From NCBI GenBank assembly GCA_937941095.1, contig CALDYJ010000182.1, positions 1 through 50,700 on the forward strand: 50,700 nt of DNA, in the 5' to 3' direction. The translations under genes were made by a program, and so were the position numbers. Under the pieces are notes generated by a model, which ran no database searches, was not told the DNA's origin, and saw only the letters and a list, made by a program, of their open reading frames with translations. Origin of the DNA: an uncultured Saprospiraceae bacterium (GTDB lineage: Bacteria; Bacteroidota; Bacteroidia; Chitinophagales; Saprospiraceae). Below are positions 7,751 to 14,852 of this stretch, in pieces. Each line of letters begins with the position of its first letter. The first letter of the stretch is position 1.

Positions 7751-10681
7751 ATGCACCTAAACACACACAGCTGCTACAGCTTAAAATATGGAACCCTTAC
7801 TGTCGAACAATTAGTAGAACATGCTACGGCAGTAGGCATTAAGACTCTGGTATTGACGGACATCAACAATACCTCTATGGCTTTTACTTTTTATACCGCT
7901 TGCCAAAAGGCTGGTATAAAACCTGTGCTTGGTATAGAGTATCGAAACGATGATGAATTTCTTTTTATAGGAATTGCCAAAAGCAACAATGGTTTTCAAA
8001 AACTCTGTGAGTTACTGACAAAACATTCTGTAGAAGATTTGCCTCTTCCCTATCGCGCACCAGACTTGGAGGATTGTTCTTTTATTTATCGACTCGGCAA
8101 GCACCCTGATCATCCTAGGGAGAATGAATACATAGGCATAATGATGCATGAAATCAATAGGCTTTTTGCTTCTCCAATTTTAGAACATCAAAAAAAGTTG
8201 CTAGTACTATGTCCCATTACTTTTTTGGATAAAGAAGGTTTTCGTACACATAAGTTATTACGAGCGATCGATAAAAATGTACTTATCACAAAGCTACAGC
8301 CAAGTAGTACTGCGCATGAATCTGAAATTTTTTATCCTTCGGAAAAGATAGAAGAAGTTTTTCAAAACTATCCACAGATCATTCACAATACTAAAGCACT
8401 ATTAAAAGAATGCAGCATTAGCTTTGAAAGTAGCCATCTGAACAACCGACGCAGTTTTACAGGAAGTAAAAGAGAAGACATATCCTTATTAAGTAAACTT
8501 GCAAAAAATGGCTTTAAAATTCGCTATAGTGAAGACAATATCATAGCAAAGGAACGTCTAGAAAAAGAACTTAGAGTAATAGAACAAATGGATTTTGCTC
8601 CCTACTTTCTCATCGCTTGGGACGTCATACGCTATGCACAATCCATGGGCTGTCATCATGTAGGCAGAGGGAGTGGAGCGAATTCAATTGTAGCATTCTG
8701 TCTCTACATTACTGACGTAGATCCTATAGAACTCAATTTGTTTTTTGAACGATTCATCAATCCATACCGAACATCACCTCCTGATTTTGACATTGATTTT
8801 TCTTGGGATGAAAGAGACGACATTACCGATTATATTTTTAAAAGGTATGGCTATGAATATACTGCCCTACTTGCTACTTACAATACTTTTAAAGGGAAAT
8901 CGGTCATCAGAGAATTGGGTAAAGTGTTTGGTTTGCCCAAGGAAGAGATAGATAAGGTAGTAAGAAATCCTAATGAATCTGCTTCTCATCACGAGATGGC
9001 GAAGTACATCTTTAGGTTTGCAGATAAGATCATCGGCTTACCAAACTACTTATCTATTCATGCTGGCGGTATACTCATAACTGAAGAACCCATCAATCGA
9101 TACACCGCTTTAAAAATGATGCCGAAGGGATTTGCCATCACACATTTTGACATGTATGGTGCCGAAGACCTGAGCTTTCACAAGTTTGATATCCTTTCTC
9201 AAAGAGGGCTTGGACACATCAAAGATGCTGTCAAACTGGTTAAGACAAATCAAGGAAAAAGCATAGATATTCATGATGTGGTAAACATCAAGGAAGATAA
9301 ACGCGTCAAAGCACAATTGCGTTCAGGAAAATGCATGGGTTGCTTTTACATAGAGTCTCCTGCTATGAGGGGACTACTTTCCAAAATAAAATGTCAGGAC
9401 TACGTACATCTTGTTGCAGCAAGTTCCATCATCAGGCCTGGTGTAGCCAAATCAGGAATGATGCGTGAGTACATCAAACGTTTTCACAATCCACACTCCT
9501 ACTCTTACATACATCGCGTCTTCGAAGAACAGTTAGGAGAAACTTATGGAGTCATGGTCTATCAGGAAGACGTTATGAAAATCGTGCATCACTTTGCAGG
9601 ATTAGAATTGGACGAATCTGATGTACTTCGTCGCATCATGTCAGGTAAGAAAAAAGCTGGGGATCAGTTTTCTCGTCTCCGTGAAAAGTATTTTCTAAAC
9701 TGTAAGACACGTGGATACTCCGAAGAACTTACCAAAGAAGTCTGGCGTCAGATCGAAAGTTTTAGTGGGTATTCTTTTTGCAAAGCACATTCAGCCAGTT
9801 ATGCAGTCGAGTCTTTTCAGAGCCTTTACCTCAAAGCCTACTATCCTTTGGAATTCATGGTCGGTGTCATCAATAATTTCGGAGGTTTTTATAGGACCGA
9901 ATATTATGTCCATGAAGCTCGCATGTGCGGAGGGAATATTGAAGCACCCTGCATTAACAACAGCAGATACCTTACTTCCATAAAAGGTTCGGATATATAT
10001 TTAGGTTATGTTCACCTACACCAAATGGAAAAAGCTGTTGTACAGCGAGTTATTAAAGAAAGACAAAAAAATGGTCCTTATCAAGATCTTACTGATTTTA
10101 GCAGTCGAGTTAAAATCAGTCGTGAGCAATTAGACATTCTCATTCGCATAAATGCTTTTCGTTTTACTGGAAAAAACAAATACGAACTGATGTGGGAAAA
10201 GAGTGGCGTTCATGATGAAAAAAGAGAGTACCATACAGCAAGTCTTTTTGATGATGGCTATGAAGAATTTAAGCTTCCATCATTAAGTCAAGGAGCATTC
10301 GATCAAGCTTTTGACGAAATTGAATTGCTAGGGTTTCCTTTATGTTCTCCTTTTGCTTTATTAGAAGAAACTCCACAAAAAACCATCTTAGCAGATGACC
10401 TCCTTAAATACGCTGATCGACGAATCAATATGCTGGGTTATTATGTCTGCAAAAAAGACGTGTATACTTCTAACAAAAGGCACATGAATTTTGGAACTTG
10501 GATTGATCCGAAGGGAGTTTATTTTGATACTACCCACTTCCCTCCTTCTCTAGAACGCTCTCCCTTTCGAGGAAAAGGCGTTTACTTAATTTCTGGAAAG
10601 GTTGTTTTAGATTTTGAGTTTCCTTCTATTGAGGTTGATTGGATGAAACGACTGCCTTTTCAAAAAGATGAGAGGTATTGA
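7751..10681 (+). CDS. dnaE2: Short error-prone DNA polymerase III alpha subunit (DnaE2/ImuC type)
   Basis: 976 residues, shorter than replicative DnaE (about 1160). The PHP domain begins immediately (MHLNTHSCYS, His2 and His6). The polymerase core has GRGSGANSIVAFCLYITDVDP, the catalytic PDFDIDF (about 344-350) and the later Asp in HKFDILSQRGLGHI. YQEDVMKIVHHFAG and SGYSFCKAHSASYA are also typical. A C-terminal OB-like segment is retained (INMLGYYVCKKDVYTS). An in-frame stop lies directly before ATG 7751, fixing the start. The pairing with dinB points to damage-induced mutagenesis rather than chromosome replication. The 146-bp gap holds nothing clear. Confidence 0.9.
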   Translation: MHLNTHSCYSLKYGTLTVEQLVEHATAVGIKTLVLTDINNTSMAFTFYTACQKAGIKPVLGIEYRNDDEFLFIGIAKSNNGFQKLCELLTKHSVEDLPLPYRAPDLEDCSFIYRLGKHPDHPRENEYIGIMMHEINRLFASPILEHQKKLLVLCPITFLDKEGFRTHKLLRAIDKNVLITKLQPSSTAHESEIFYPSEKIEEVFQNYPQIIHNTKALLKECSISFESSHLNNRRSFTGSKREDISLLSKLAKNGFKIRYSEDNIIAKERLEKELRVIEQMDFAPYFLIAWDVIRYAQSMGCHHVGRGSGANSIVAFCLYITDVDPIELNLFFERFINPYRTSPPDFDIDFSWDERDDITDYIFKRYGYEYTALLATYNTFKGKSVIRELGKVFGLPKEEIDKVVRNPNESASHHEMAKYIFRFADKIIGLPNYLSIHAGGILITEEPINRYTALKMMPKGFAITHFDMYGAEDLSFHKFDILSQRGLGHIKDAVKLVKTNQGKSIDIHDVVNIKEDKRVKAQLRSGKCMGCFYIESPAMRGLLSKIKCQDYVHLVAASSIIRPGVAKSGMMREYIKRFHNPHSYSYIHRVFEEQLGETYGVMVYQEDVMKIVHHFAGLELDESDVLRRIMSGKKKAGDQFSRLREKYFLNCKTRGYSEELTKEVWRQIESFSGYSFCKAHSASYAVESFQSLYLKAYYPLEFMVGVINNFGGFYRTEYYVHEARMCGGNIEAPCINNSRYLTSIKGSDIYLGYVHLHQMEKAVVQRVIKERQKNGPYQDLTDFSSRVKISREQLDILIRINAFRFTGKNKYELMWEKSGVHDEKREYHTASLFDDGYEEFKLPSLSQGAFDQAFDEIELLGFPLCSPFALLEETPQKTILADDLLKYADRRINMLGYYVCKKDVYTSNKRHMNFGTWIDPKGVYFDTTHFPPSLERSPFRGKGVYLISGKVVLDFEFPSIEVDWMKRLPFQKDERY

Positions 10682-10687
10682 TCTTAG

Positions 10688-10752
10688 GCGAAAGGTTCAC
10701 TACGAGGCGCAAAGTTGCACGAGGATATTAAACATTGTGAACCTTTGCGAAA
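10688..10752. repeat. Inverted repeat of the dispersed 'cgcaaag' type behind dnaE2
   Basis: AAAGGTTCAC (10691-10700) is perfectly complementary to GTGAACCTTT (10737-10746); the arms extend with one bulge through CG. The interior contains GGCGCAAAGTTGCACGAGG, and GCGAAACTTAGCC follows. Similar degenerate 'ttgcgaaacttagcg' wording recurs at 11440-11508 and 11911-11954. It may also help terminate dnaE2. Confidence 0.5.
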
Positions 10753-10908
10753 CTTAGCCGACTGTGTCTAACAAAAATAGTAGAAATGAGGCGTTTACCT
10801 TTTTAAAAAGATATAGCTATTTGAATTCAGTTTAAATAAAAACCAAACATTATAATTATAGGTGGGAACTTTTTATAAGTAAATGGCATTTATAGGGTAA
10901 GAATAAAA

Positions 10909-10986
10909 ATGACAATGAAATTATCAATACATATACAGCATACTCAAGAGCCGAGACCTTCGGAATGGGGATGCTATGTGTATTAA
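10909..10986 (+). CDS. Leader peptide of a tRNA operon, rich in His, Gln, Glu and Pro codons
   Basis: 25 codons from ATG 10909 (or 23 from ATG 10915) to TAA 10984-10986. Codons 8-19 read HIQHTQEPRPSE, followed by WGCYVY. The eight H/Q/E/P codons are CAT, CAG, CAT, CAA, GAG, CCG, CCT and GAA. Each is decoded by one of the four tRNA-like genes immediately downstream (anticodons GUG, UUG, UUC, UGG). The stop codon is 24 nt before a terminator stem, and the ORF overlaps an RNA segment that can act as antiterminator. This is the architecture of the trp/his leader peptides, but here no amino acid biosynthetic gene follows, only tRNAs. There is no Shine-Dalgarno, as is usual in this phylum. Translation is inferred from the match with the RNA fold and tRNA set. 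Confidence 0.75.
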   Translation: MTMKLSIHIQHTQEPRPSEWGCYVY

Positions 10987-11046
10987 GAATTGATTAAATA
11001 AATGTACATGAATCCTCATTCGTTAATTCGGATGAGGATTTTTTTT
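10937..11046 (+). promoter_or_regulatory. Transcription attenuator with mutually exclusive hairpins upstream of tRNA-Glu
   Basis: Three competing structures can be drawn. Protector: AGCAT (10937-10941) with ATGCT (10971-10975), enclosing CCGA (10951-10954) with TCGG (10960-10963). Antiterminator: CGGAATGGGGAT (10961-10972) with ATCCTCATTCG (11012-11022), 11 pairs with one bulged G and one G-U. Terminator: AATCCTCATTCG (11011-11022) with CGGATGAGGATT (11029-11040), then T-run to 11046. A ribosome stalled on the early His/Gln codons would leave 10961-10972 free to pair with the terminator's left arm and allow read-through into the tRNAs. A ribosome reaching the stop would mask it and allow termination. 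The mechanism is inference from folding by eye. Confidence 0.75.
11011..11046 (+). terminator. Attenuator terminator directly abutting tRNA-Glu
   Basis: Twelve pairs (11011-11022 with 11029-11040, one G-U) around the 6-nt loop TTAATT, ending in eight consecutive T (11039-11046). The first base of tRNA-Glu is 11047, so the terminator separates only the leader ORF from the tRNAs. Confidence 0.9.
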
Positions 11047-11120
11047 ATCCCGTTCGTCTAGTTGGCCTAGGATACTGCACTTTCTATGCAGTGACACCGG
11101 TTCGAATCCGGTACGGGGTA
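11047..11120 (+). tRNA. tRNA-Glu (anticodon UUC), with U37
   Basis: The acceptor arm pairs ATCCCGT with ACGGGGT (one G-U) and is followed by A73; CCA is not encoded. The D-arm GTCT...GGCC..AGGA is the typical tRNA-Glu pattern. The anticodon stem CTGCA/TGCAG encloses loop CTTTCTA, giving anticodon TTC (11082-11084) and a T at position 37 (11085), where bacterial tRNAs almost always have a purine. The T-arm ACCGG-TTCGAAT-CCGGT is canonical. First gene after the attenuator terminator; 74 bp separate it from the next tRNA. Confidence 0.85.
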
Positions 11121-11194
11121 CTTTTTTGGTTCTTAGATGTTGCTTGTCTGGACTTTCCAAAACTAGAACTTACGAAAGAACAAGAGCTAAAAAA

Positions 11195-11270
11195 CTGGGT
11201 GTGGAGGAGTCAGGTCATCCTCGCTTGCCTTGGACGCAAGAGAACGTGGGTTCGAATCCCACCACTCAGA
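11195..11270 (+). tRNA. tRNA-Pro-like (anticodon UGG), with A37
   Basis: The acceptor arm is CTGGGTG/CACTCAG (one G-U) with C1-G72 and A73, the bacterial tRNA-Pro identity elements. D-stem is GAGG/CCTC, anticodon stem CTTGC/GCAAG, loop CTTGGAC, giving anticodon TGG (11231-11233). T-arm is GTGGG-TTCGAAT-CCCAC. Position 37 is A, whereas bacterial tRNA-Pro normally has G37 (methylated to prevent frameshifting). The cloverleaf is complete, so this looks like a structured variant and not a fragment. Confidence 0.75.
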
Positions 11271-11275
11271 CAATT

Positions 11276-11347
11276 AGAACTGTAGTGTAATGGTGAGCAC
11301 ATTAGTCTTTGACACTAATAGTCTAAGTTCAAATCTTAGCAGTTCTA
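11276..11347 (+). tRNA. tRNA-Gln (anticodon UUG)
   Basis: Perfect 7-bp acceptor AGAACTG/CAGTTCT with A73, D-stem GTGT/GCAC, anticodon stem TTAGT/ACTAA with loop CTTTGAC (anticodon TTG, 11309-11311, A37), and T-arm CTAAG-TTCAAAT-CTTAG. CCA is not encoded. Only 5 bp separate it from the tRNA-Pro-like gene, so they must share a transcript. Confidence 0.85.
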
Positions 11348-11354
11348 CATCAAC

Positions 11355-11430
11355 AAGTCAGAGCCGGATATTGGTTTGCCGGGGCGCACTGTGAATGCGT
11401 TTTTTGCGGGTTCGATTCCCGTCTGACTGA
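11355..11430 (+). tRNA. tRNA-His-like (anticodon GUG), lacking G-1
   Basis: Acceptor AAGTCAG/CTGACTG has six pairs and an A1-G72 mismatch, then A73. The extra G-1 paired with C73, the main identity element for HisRS, is absent (the preceding base is C). D-stem CCGG/CCGG, anticodon stem GCGCA/TGCGT with loop CTGTGAA (anticodon GTG, A37), variable region TTTTT, T-arm GCGGG-TTCGATT-CCCGT. Seven bp follow tRNA-Gln. A clear cloverleaf, but charging by HisRS is doubtful without further processing. Confidence 0.75.
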
Positions 11431-11439
11431 CTAAGAGGT

Positions 11440-11508
11440 TTGCAAAAATAGCGTTACTCGGCGATACACGAATATTTTTTGACACAAAGGTCGCAACGGT
11501 TCGCAAAG
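11440..11508. repeat. Degenerate dispersed repeat copy
   Basis: Contains GTTACTCGGCGATACACGAA, a T-run, GACACAAAGG and CGGTTCGCAAAGTC. The wording resembles the element after dnaE2 and the one at 11911-11954. The latter two copies bracket the GxxExxY pseudogene. Confidence 0.4.
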
Positions 11509-11886
11509 TCATTTACTCATAATAAATCTTTTAATTCCATCTTTTAATAAAGTAGAATGGAAATTTAATAAAAGACCTAACTGATAAGCCCCTAATTTCA
11601 AATAAGTTAAAATTTGAGCATGATGTACATCTTTAATGGCTTCTACAGATTTGACTTCAATTACAACCTTATTATTTATTAAAAGATCAATTCTATATCA
11701 ACGATCAAGTTTGAAATCATTATAAACAATTGGGAATGGTTTTTCTTTTACAACGTCCAATCCTTTTAAAATTAACTCATGTCTTAAAATCTCTTGGTAA
11801 GCGGATTCTAAGAGACCAGGTCCTAATTTTTTATGAATAGAGAATGCGCAATCAAGCACAATCTTAGAGATTTGATTTTCATTCAT
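11509..11886 (-). pseudogene. GxxExxY-family protein (PD-(D/E)XK nuclease-like) interrupted by one in-frame TGA
   Basis: Frame from ATG 11886 to TGA 11509-11511 would give 125 residues. It starts MNENQISKIVLDCAFSIHKK and carries LGPGLLESAYQE, the motif that names the family. Codon 63 is TGA (11698-11700). In the family this position is Gly in the segment LDxGYRxDLL; here the reading is KLDR, stop, YRIDLLINNKVVIEVKSVEA, so a single GGA-to-TGA change explains it. The rest, including the nuclease-like IEVKS and the C-terminal LLNFHSTLLKDGIKRF, is intact. The disruption is recent or read through. Degenerate repeats flank it on both sides. Confidence 0.85.
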
Positions 11887-11910
11887 AGCTAAATATTTTA
11901 ATAAATATAC

Positions 11911-11954
11911 AAAACGTTGCGATACTTTGAGGGGCTTAGCGAACTTTGTGTAAC
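11911..11954. repeat. Degenerate dispersed repeat copy
   Basis: AAAACGTTGCGATACTTTG, then GGGGCTTAGCGAACTTTGTG. It lies 25 bp upstream of the GxxExxY start and resembles the copies at 10688-10752 and 11440-11508. Confidence 0.4.
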
Positions 11955-11995
11955 TAATAGAATTTACTTATTTTTAAAGTACAATTTAAAATAGT

Positions 11996-12703
11996 ATGAC
12001 TGCAAAAGAAGTAATGGCCGAGCTTAAAAAACTAGGCAGCGAACAAACAAGAAAGATATACATCAACCACGGAGCAAAAGGAGAATTCTTTGGTTGCAAA
12101 GTAGGAGATCTCAAGAAAATCCAGAAAAAAGTAAAAACGGATCACCAATTAGCAATGGATCTTTGGGATACCGGAAATGGAGATGCGAGATACCTAGCAG
12201 GTCTCATTGCCGATAAAGAAGCTGTCACCAAAAAAGAACTCAATAAATGGGTTAAAGAAAGTGAGTGGTCCTGGAACAGTGAATACACTGTCCCTTGGCT
12301 TGCAGCAGATTCTAAACATGGTTTTGACCTTGGTTTGAAGTGGATCAAAACAAAAAAAGAAACTACCGCCGCCGCAGGTTGGGCTACCCTATCTAGTGTA
12401 GCAAGCGTATGGGCAAATGAAGACCTTGATGTAAAAAAATACAGTGAGCTTTTGGATGAAGTTGCCAAAAACATTCACAGCCAAGAAAACAGAGTGAAAT
12501 ACACGATGAACAACTTTGTAATTGCAGTAGGTTCTTACATCCCGAAGCTTACTTCTAAAGCAGAAAAAATAGCTGCTAAAATTGGGAAAGTGGAAGTCTT
12601 TATGGGTAAAACTGCCTGCAAGGTTCCGCTAGCGAAAGACTACATTAAAAAAGTAAAAGATAGAGGAAGCATCGGTAAAAAGAGGAAAATGGCAAGATGT
12701 TAA
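11996..12703 (+). CDS. DNA alkylation repair protein, AlkD/HEAT-like family
   Basis: 235 residues. The sequence begins MTAKEVMAELKKLGSEQTRK and contains the AlkD-type segment GVKVGDL-like (FGCKVGDLKKIQKKVK), then LWDTGNGDARYLAGLIAD and WVKESEWSWNSEYTVPWLAA, all typical of the HEAT-repeat family that recognises alkylated bases. The C-terminus is very basic (KVKDRGSIGKKRKMARC), consistent with DNA contact. It is a single gene with a 42-bp gap from the repeat upstream. Its precise substrate cannot be read from the sequence. Confidence 0.85.
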   Translation: MTAKEVMAELKKLGSEQTRKIYINHGAKGEFFGCKVGDLKKIQKKVKTDHQLAMDLWDTGNGDARYLAGLIADKEAVTKKELNKWVKESEWSWNSEYTVPWLAADSKHGFDLGLKWIKTKKETTAAAGWATLSSVASVWANEDLDVKKYSELLDEVAKNIHSQENRVKYTMNNFVIAVGSYIPKLTSKAEKIAAKIGKVEVFMGKTACKVPLAKDYIKKVKDRGSIGKKRKMARC

Positions 12704-12908
12704 ATTCTTAAAACCTCTTACTTGTTTTAATAGCATAAATAATAATAATACGTAAAGACGCTTAATAAACAGCAATAGCTAATATTTCTGCTTAAAAATA
12801 CTTTAGCTTTTAGAATGTCTCCTACAAGTTAACCAACTTATAAATTTGACATTTGAACAGATTAGGTCTAATTTACAATGTATTTCCACGCCTAGATTAT
12901 TTACTGAT

Positions 12909-12922
12909 TTAACATTTGTTAA
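12909..12922. repeat. Palindrome TTAACATTTGTTAA upstream of the phoX operon
   Basis: TTAACA-TT-TGTTAA, 72 bp before the PhoX-like ATG. The 13-nt core TAACATTTGTTAA recurs identically at 30312-30324 upstream of the polysaccharide dehydratase. The rest of 12704-12993 (290 bp) shows no gene. Confidence 0.35.
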
Positions 12923-12993
12923 TAGTAATATTTGCTCCGAAAATCAGAATTAATAAATTAGATATAAAACCTAATATTAGATAGCGTTTTAGC

Positions 12994-14829
12994 ATGAAAA
13001 AGACCTTATTACTTTATTCTTTACTTCTTGTATTTGTAAAACTAAATGCACAAAGGGTCTTTGATTTAAGCATAGATATTCCTAGAGGGTTTTCTCCCAA
13101 TGAAGTAGTGATTCCAGAATCACCCTTGTCACTACAAGTGCTGTTTATTGGAGGTGTTGATATGGTAGAAACAGTTCCTACCTATGGTAATCCATCCACC
13201 TCAGTGCCTGCTAAAGAATCTCATGACTTTATAGGATTCACTCCAGATGAAACAGATGAAAGTTTAGGATGGGTTTCAGTGAACCATGAAATGATCTTTG
13301 CAGATGATCACATTGGTGATGGTGGAGGAATGACTTCATTTAGAGTAAAAAGAAACCAAGATGGCACACTAGAAATTCTAGATCAAACTTTAAATGATGG
13401 AAGAACAGGTAAATTTTTTAATGTTGATTTTGTAAACACTGTTGGTGAAACTGGAATGAATTGTGGCGGAATAAATTCACCAGACGGTAGAATATGGACA
13501 GCAGAAGAATGGTTAAGAACTAGTAATCCAAGCATTTATGGAGGTGGTCTAAGTATTAGAGACACAAACGACTTTGTCATAAATTCAGACATTCAAGAAT
13601 GGAATAATGTTACACTTAAAAAATATCAAAATTTTAATTGGATGGTTGAAGTTGATCCTAAACAAGCTAAGGCCATTAGAAAACAATACAACTGGGGAAG
13701 ACAGGCTTTTGAAGGTGGTGCAATAAATGATAATGCTCAATTCGTTTGGCTAGGTGTAGATGCAACTCCTTGTTTTTTTGGAATGTTCGTAGCGCAAGTG
13801 CCAGGAGATTTTACTAGAGGAACGCTTTTCGTTTACAAGCATGATAAACCTGGTTATAATTGGGTGCCTATTTGGGAAGATGGCGCTATGCTAAATCATA
13901 GAGATTATGCTATAGCCAAAGGGGCTACTATGTTTAATAGAATTGAATGGGTGACAATGGATCCTATTACTACAGATATTTATTTTTCTGAAACAGGAAG
14001 AGATAATCCCGGTTTTCTTTGGAGTAATGAAAATGAAGCGGGTGCACAACACCACCCCTACCACTTACAAAGAGCAAAAGATTTAGGTTTAGAATCTCCT
14101 AATGATTTTAATTACACTGATTATTATGGTAGAATTTGGAAGTATGACGTAAGAGCAGATAAAGTAGAAGTATACTTAGAAGGTGGTCCATATTACGACG
14201 TCAGTCCTACTGAAGGGGCGTATCCTGAAAATCACCTTTCAAACCCTGATGGCTTAAATACAATACTCATCGGAGGAAAATCATTTTTAGTAATACAAGA
14301 AGATTTGATTGGTACTTCCCATGGAAGAATGCCTGCAGGAATAAGTAACAGAATGTGTGAAATGTATTTGTTAGACTTAAGCATTCAAGAGCCAAGTCTT
14401 AATGACTTAATAAGAATAGGAATTGTACCAAGAGGGGCGGAAATTACCGGCGCAAGACAAACGCCAGATGGAAAATCACTTTTGGTCAATGCCCAACATC
14501 CAAGCTCTCTAAATCCTTTTCCATACAATCACTCTTTAACTTTTGCAATACATGGCCTTGATAAATTGAGCGCAAATGATCTCAGGTCCGAAATAAAGTT
14601 CAGAAAACAAAATGAACTTGAAGATGCTCAGGAATTTTACCTTTACCCCAATCCTGCGACCAGAATAGTCCACTTTAAAAACATTCGAGATGTGGCACTT
14701 TACAATGCTCAAGGCCAAAGGATTCTAGTAAAAAGAAAAACGAAGAGCCTAAACATTTCATCCTTGGATCCTGGAATTTATTATGTCCAAAATGAAAAAG
14801 GAGAAAATATTAAATTGGTCATTCAATAA
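12994..14829 (+). CDS. PhoX-like (DUF839) secreted phosphatase with type IX sorting domain
   Basis: 611 residues. A signal peptide of about 19 residues ends in LNAQ. The body is a PhoX/DUF839 beta-propeller: GWVSVNHEMIFADDHIGDGG, ETGMNCGGINSPDGRIWTAE, FNWMVEVDPKQAKAIRKQYN, FEGGAINDNAQFVW and EITGARQTPDGKSLLVNAQH. PhoX enzymes are Ca/Fe-dependent phosphomonoesterases (family knowledge). The last ~75 residues (FYLYPNPATRIVHFKN through LDPGIYYV) are a type A T9SS C-terminal domain, so it is secreted or surface attached. It is the first gene of a probable operon running to 22117; the next gene follows after 23 bp. Confidence 0.88.
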   Translation: MKKTLLLYSLLLVFVKLNAQRVFDLSIDIPRGFSPNEVVIPESPLSLQVLFIGGVDMVETVPTYGNPSTSVPAKESHDFIGFTPDETDESLGWVSVNHEMIFADDHIGDGGGMTSFRVKRNQDGTLEILDQTLNDGRTGKFFNVDFVNTVGETGMNCGGINSPDGRIWTAEEWLRTSNPSIYGGGLSIRDTNDFVINSDIQEWNNVTLKKYQNFNWMVEVDPKQAKAIRKQYNWGRQAFEGGAINDNAQFVWLGVDATPCFFGMFVAQVPGDFTRGTLFVYKHDKPGYNWVPIWEDGAMLNHRDYAIAKGATMFNRIEWVTMDPITTDIYFSETGRDNPGFLWSNENEAGAQHHPYHLQRAKDLGLESPNDFNYTDYYGRIWKYDVRADKVEVYLEGGPYYDVSPTEGAYPENHLSNPDGLNTILIGGKSFLVIQEDLIGTSHGRMPAGISNRMCEMYLLDLSIQEPSLNDLIRIGIVPRGAEITGARQTPDGKSLLVNAQHPSSLNPFPYNHSLTFAIHGLDKLSANDLRSEIKFRKQNELEDAQEFYLYPNPATRIVHFKNIRDVALYNAQGQRILVKRKTKSLNISSLDPGIYYVQNEKGENIKLVIQ

Positions 14830-14852
14830 TGCCTATTATTTAAACTGCATTT

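Noticed and set aside
10909..11046. Leader region as attenuator of a his, trp or pro biosynthetic operon
   Set aside because: The first genes behind the terminator are tRNAs starting at the next base, and no biosynthetic gene follows within the window.
11091..11285. 64-codon ORF across the tRNA cluster
   Set aside because: It runs through tRNA-Glu and tRNA-Pro sequence and has no protein-like features.
10682..11990. Integrated mobile element at the tRNA cluster
   Set aside because: No integrase, att-like duplication of a tRNA end or phage gene is visible; only degenerate repeats are present.
12142..12474. 110-codon minus-strand ORF inside the AlkD gene
   Set aside because: Antisense shadow of a gene with clear family motifs.
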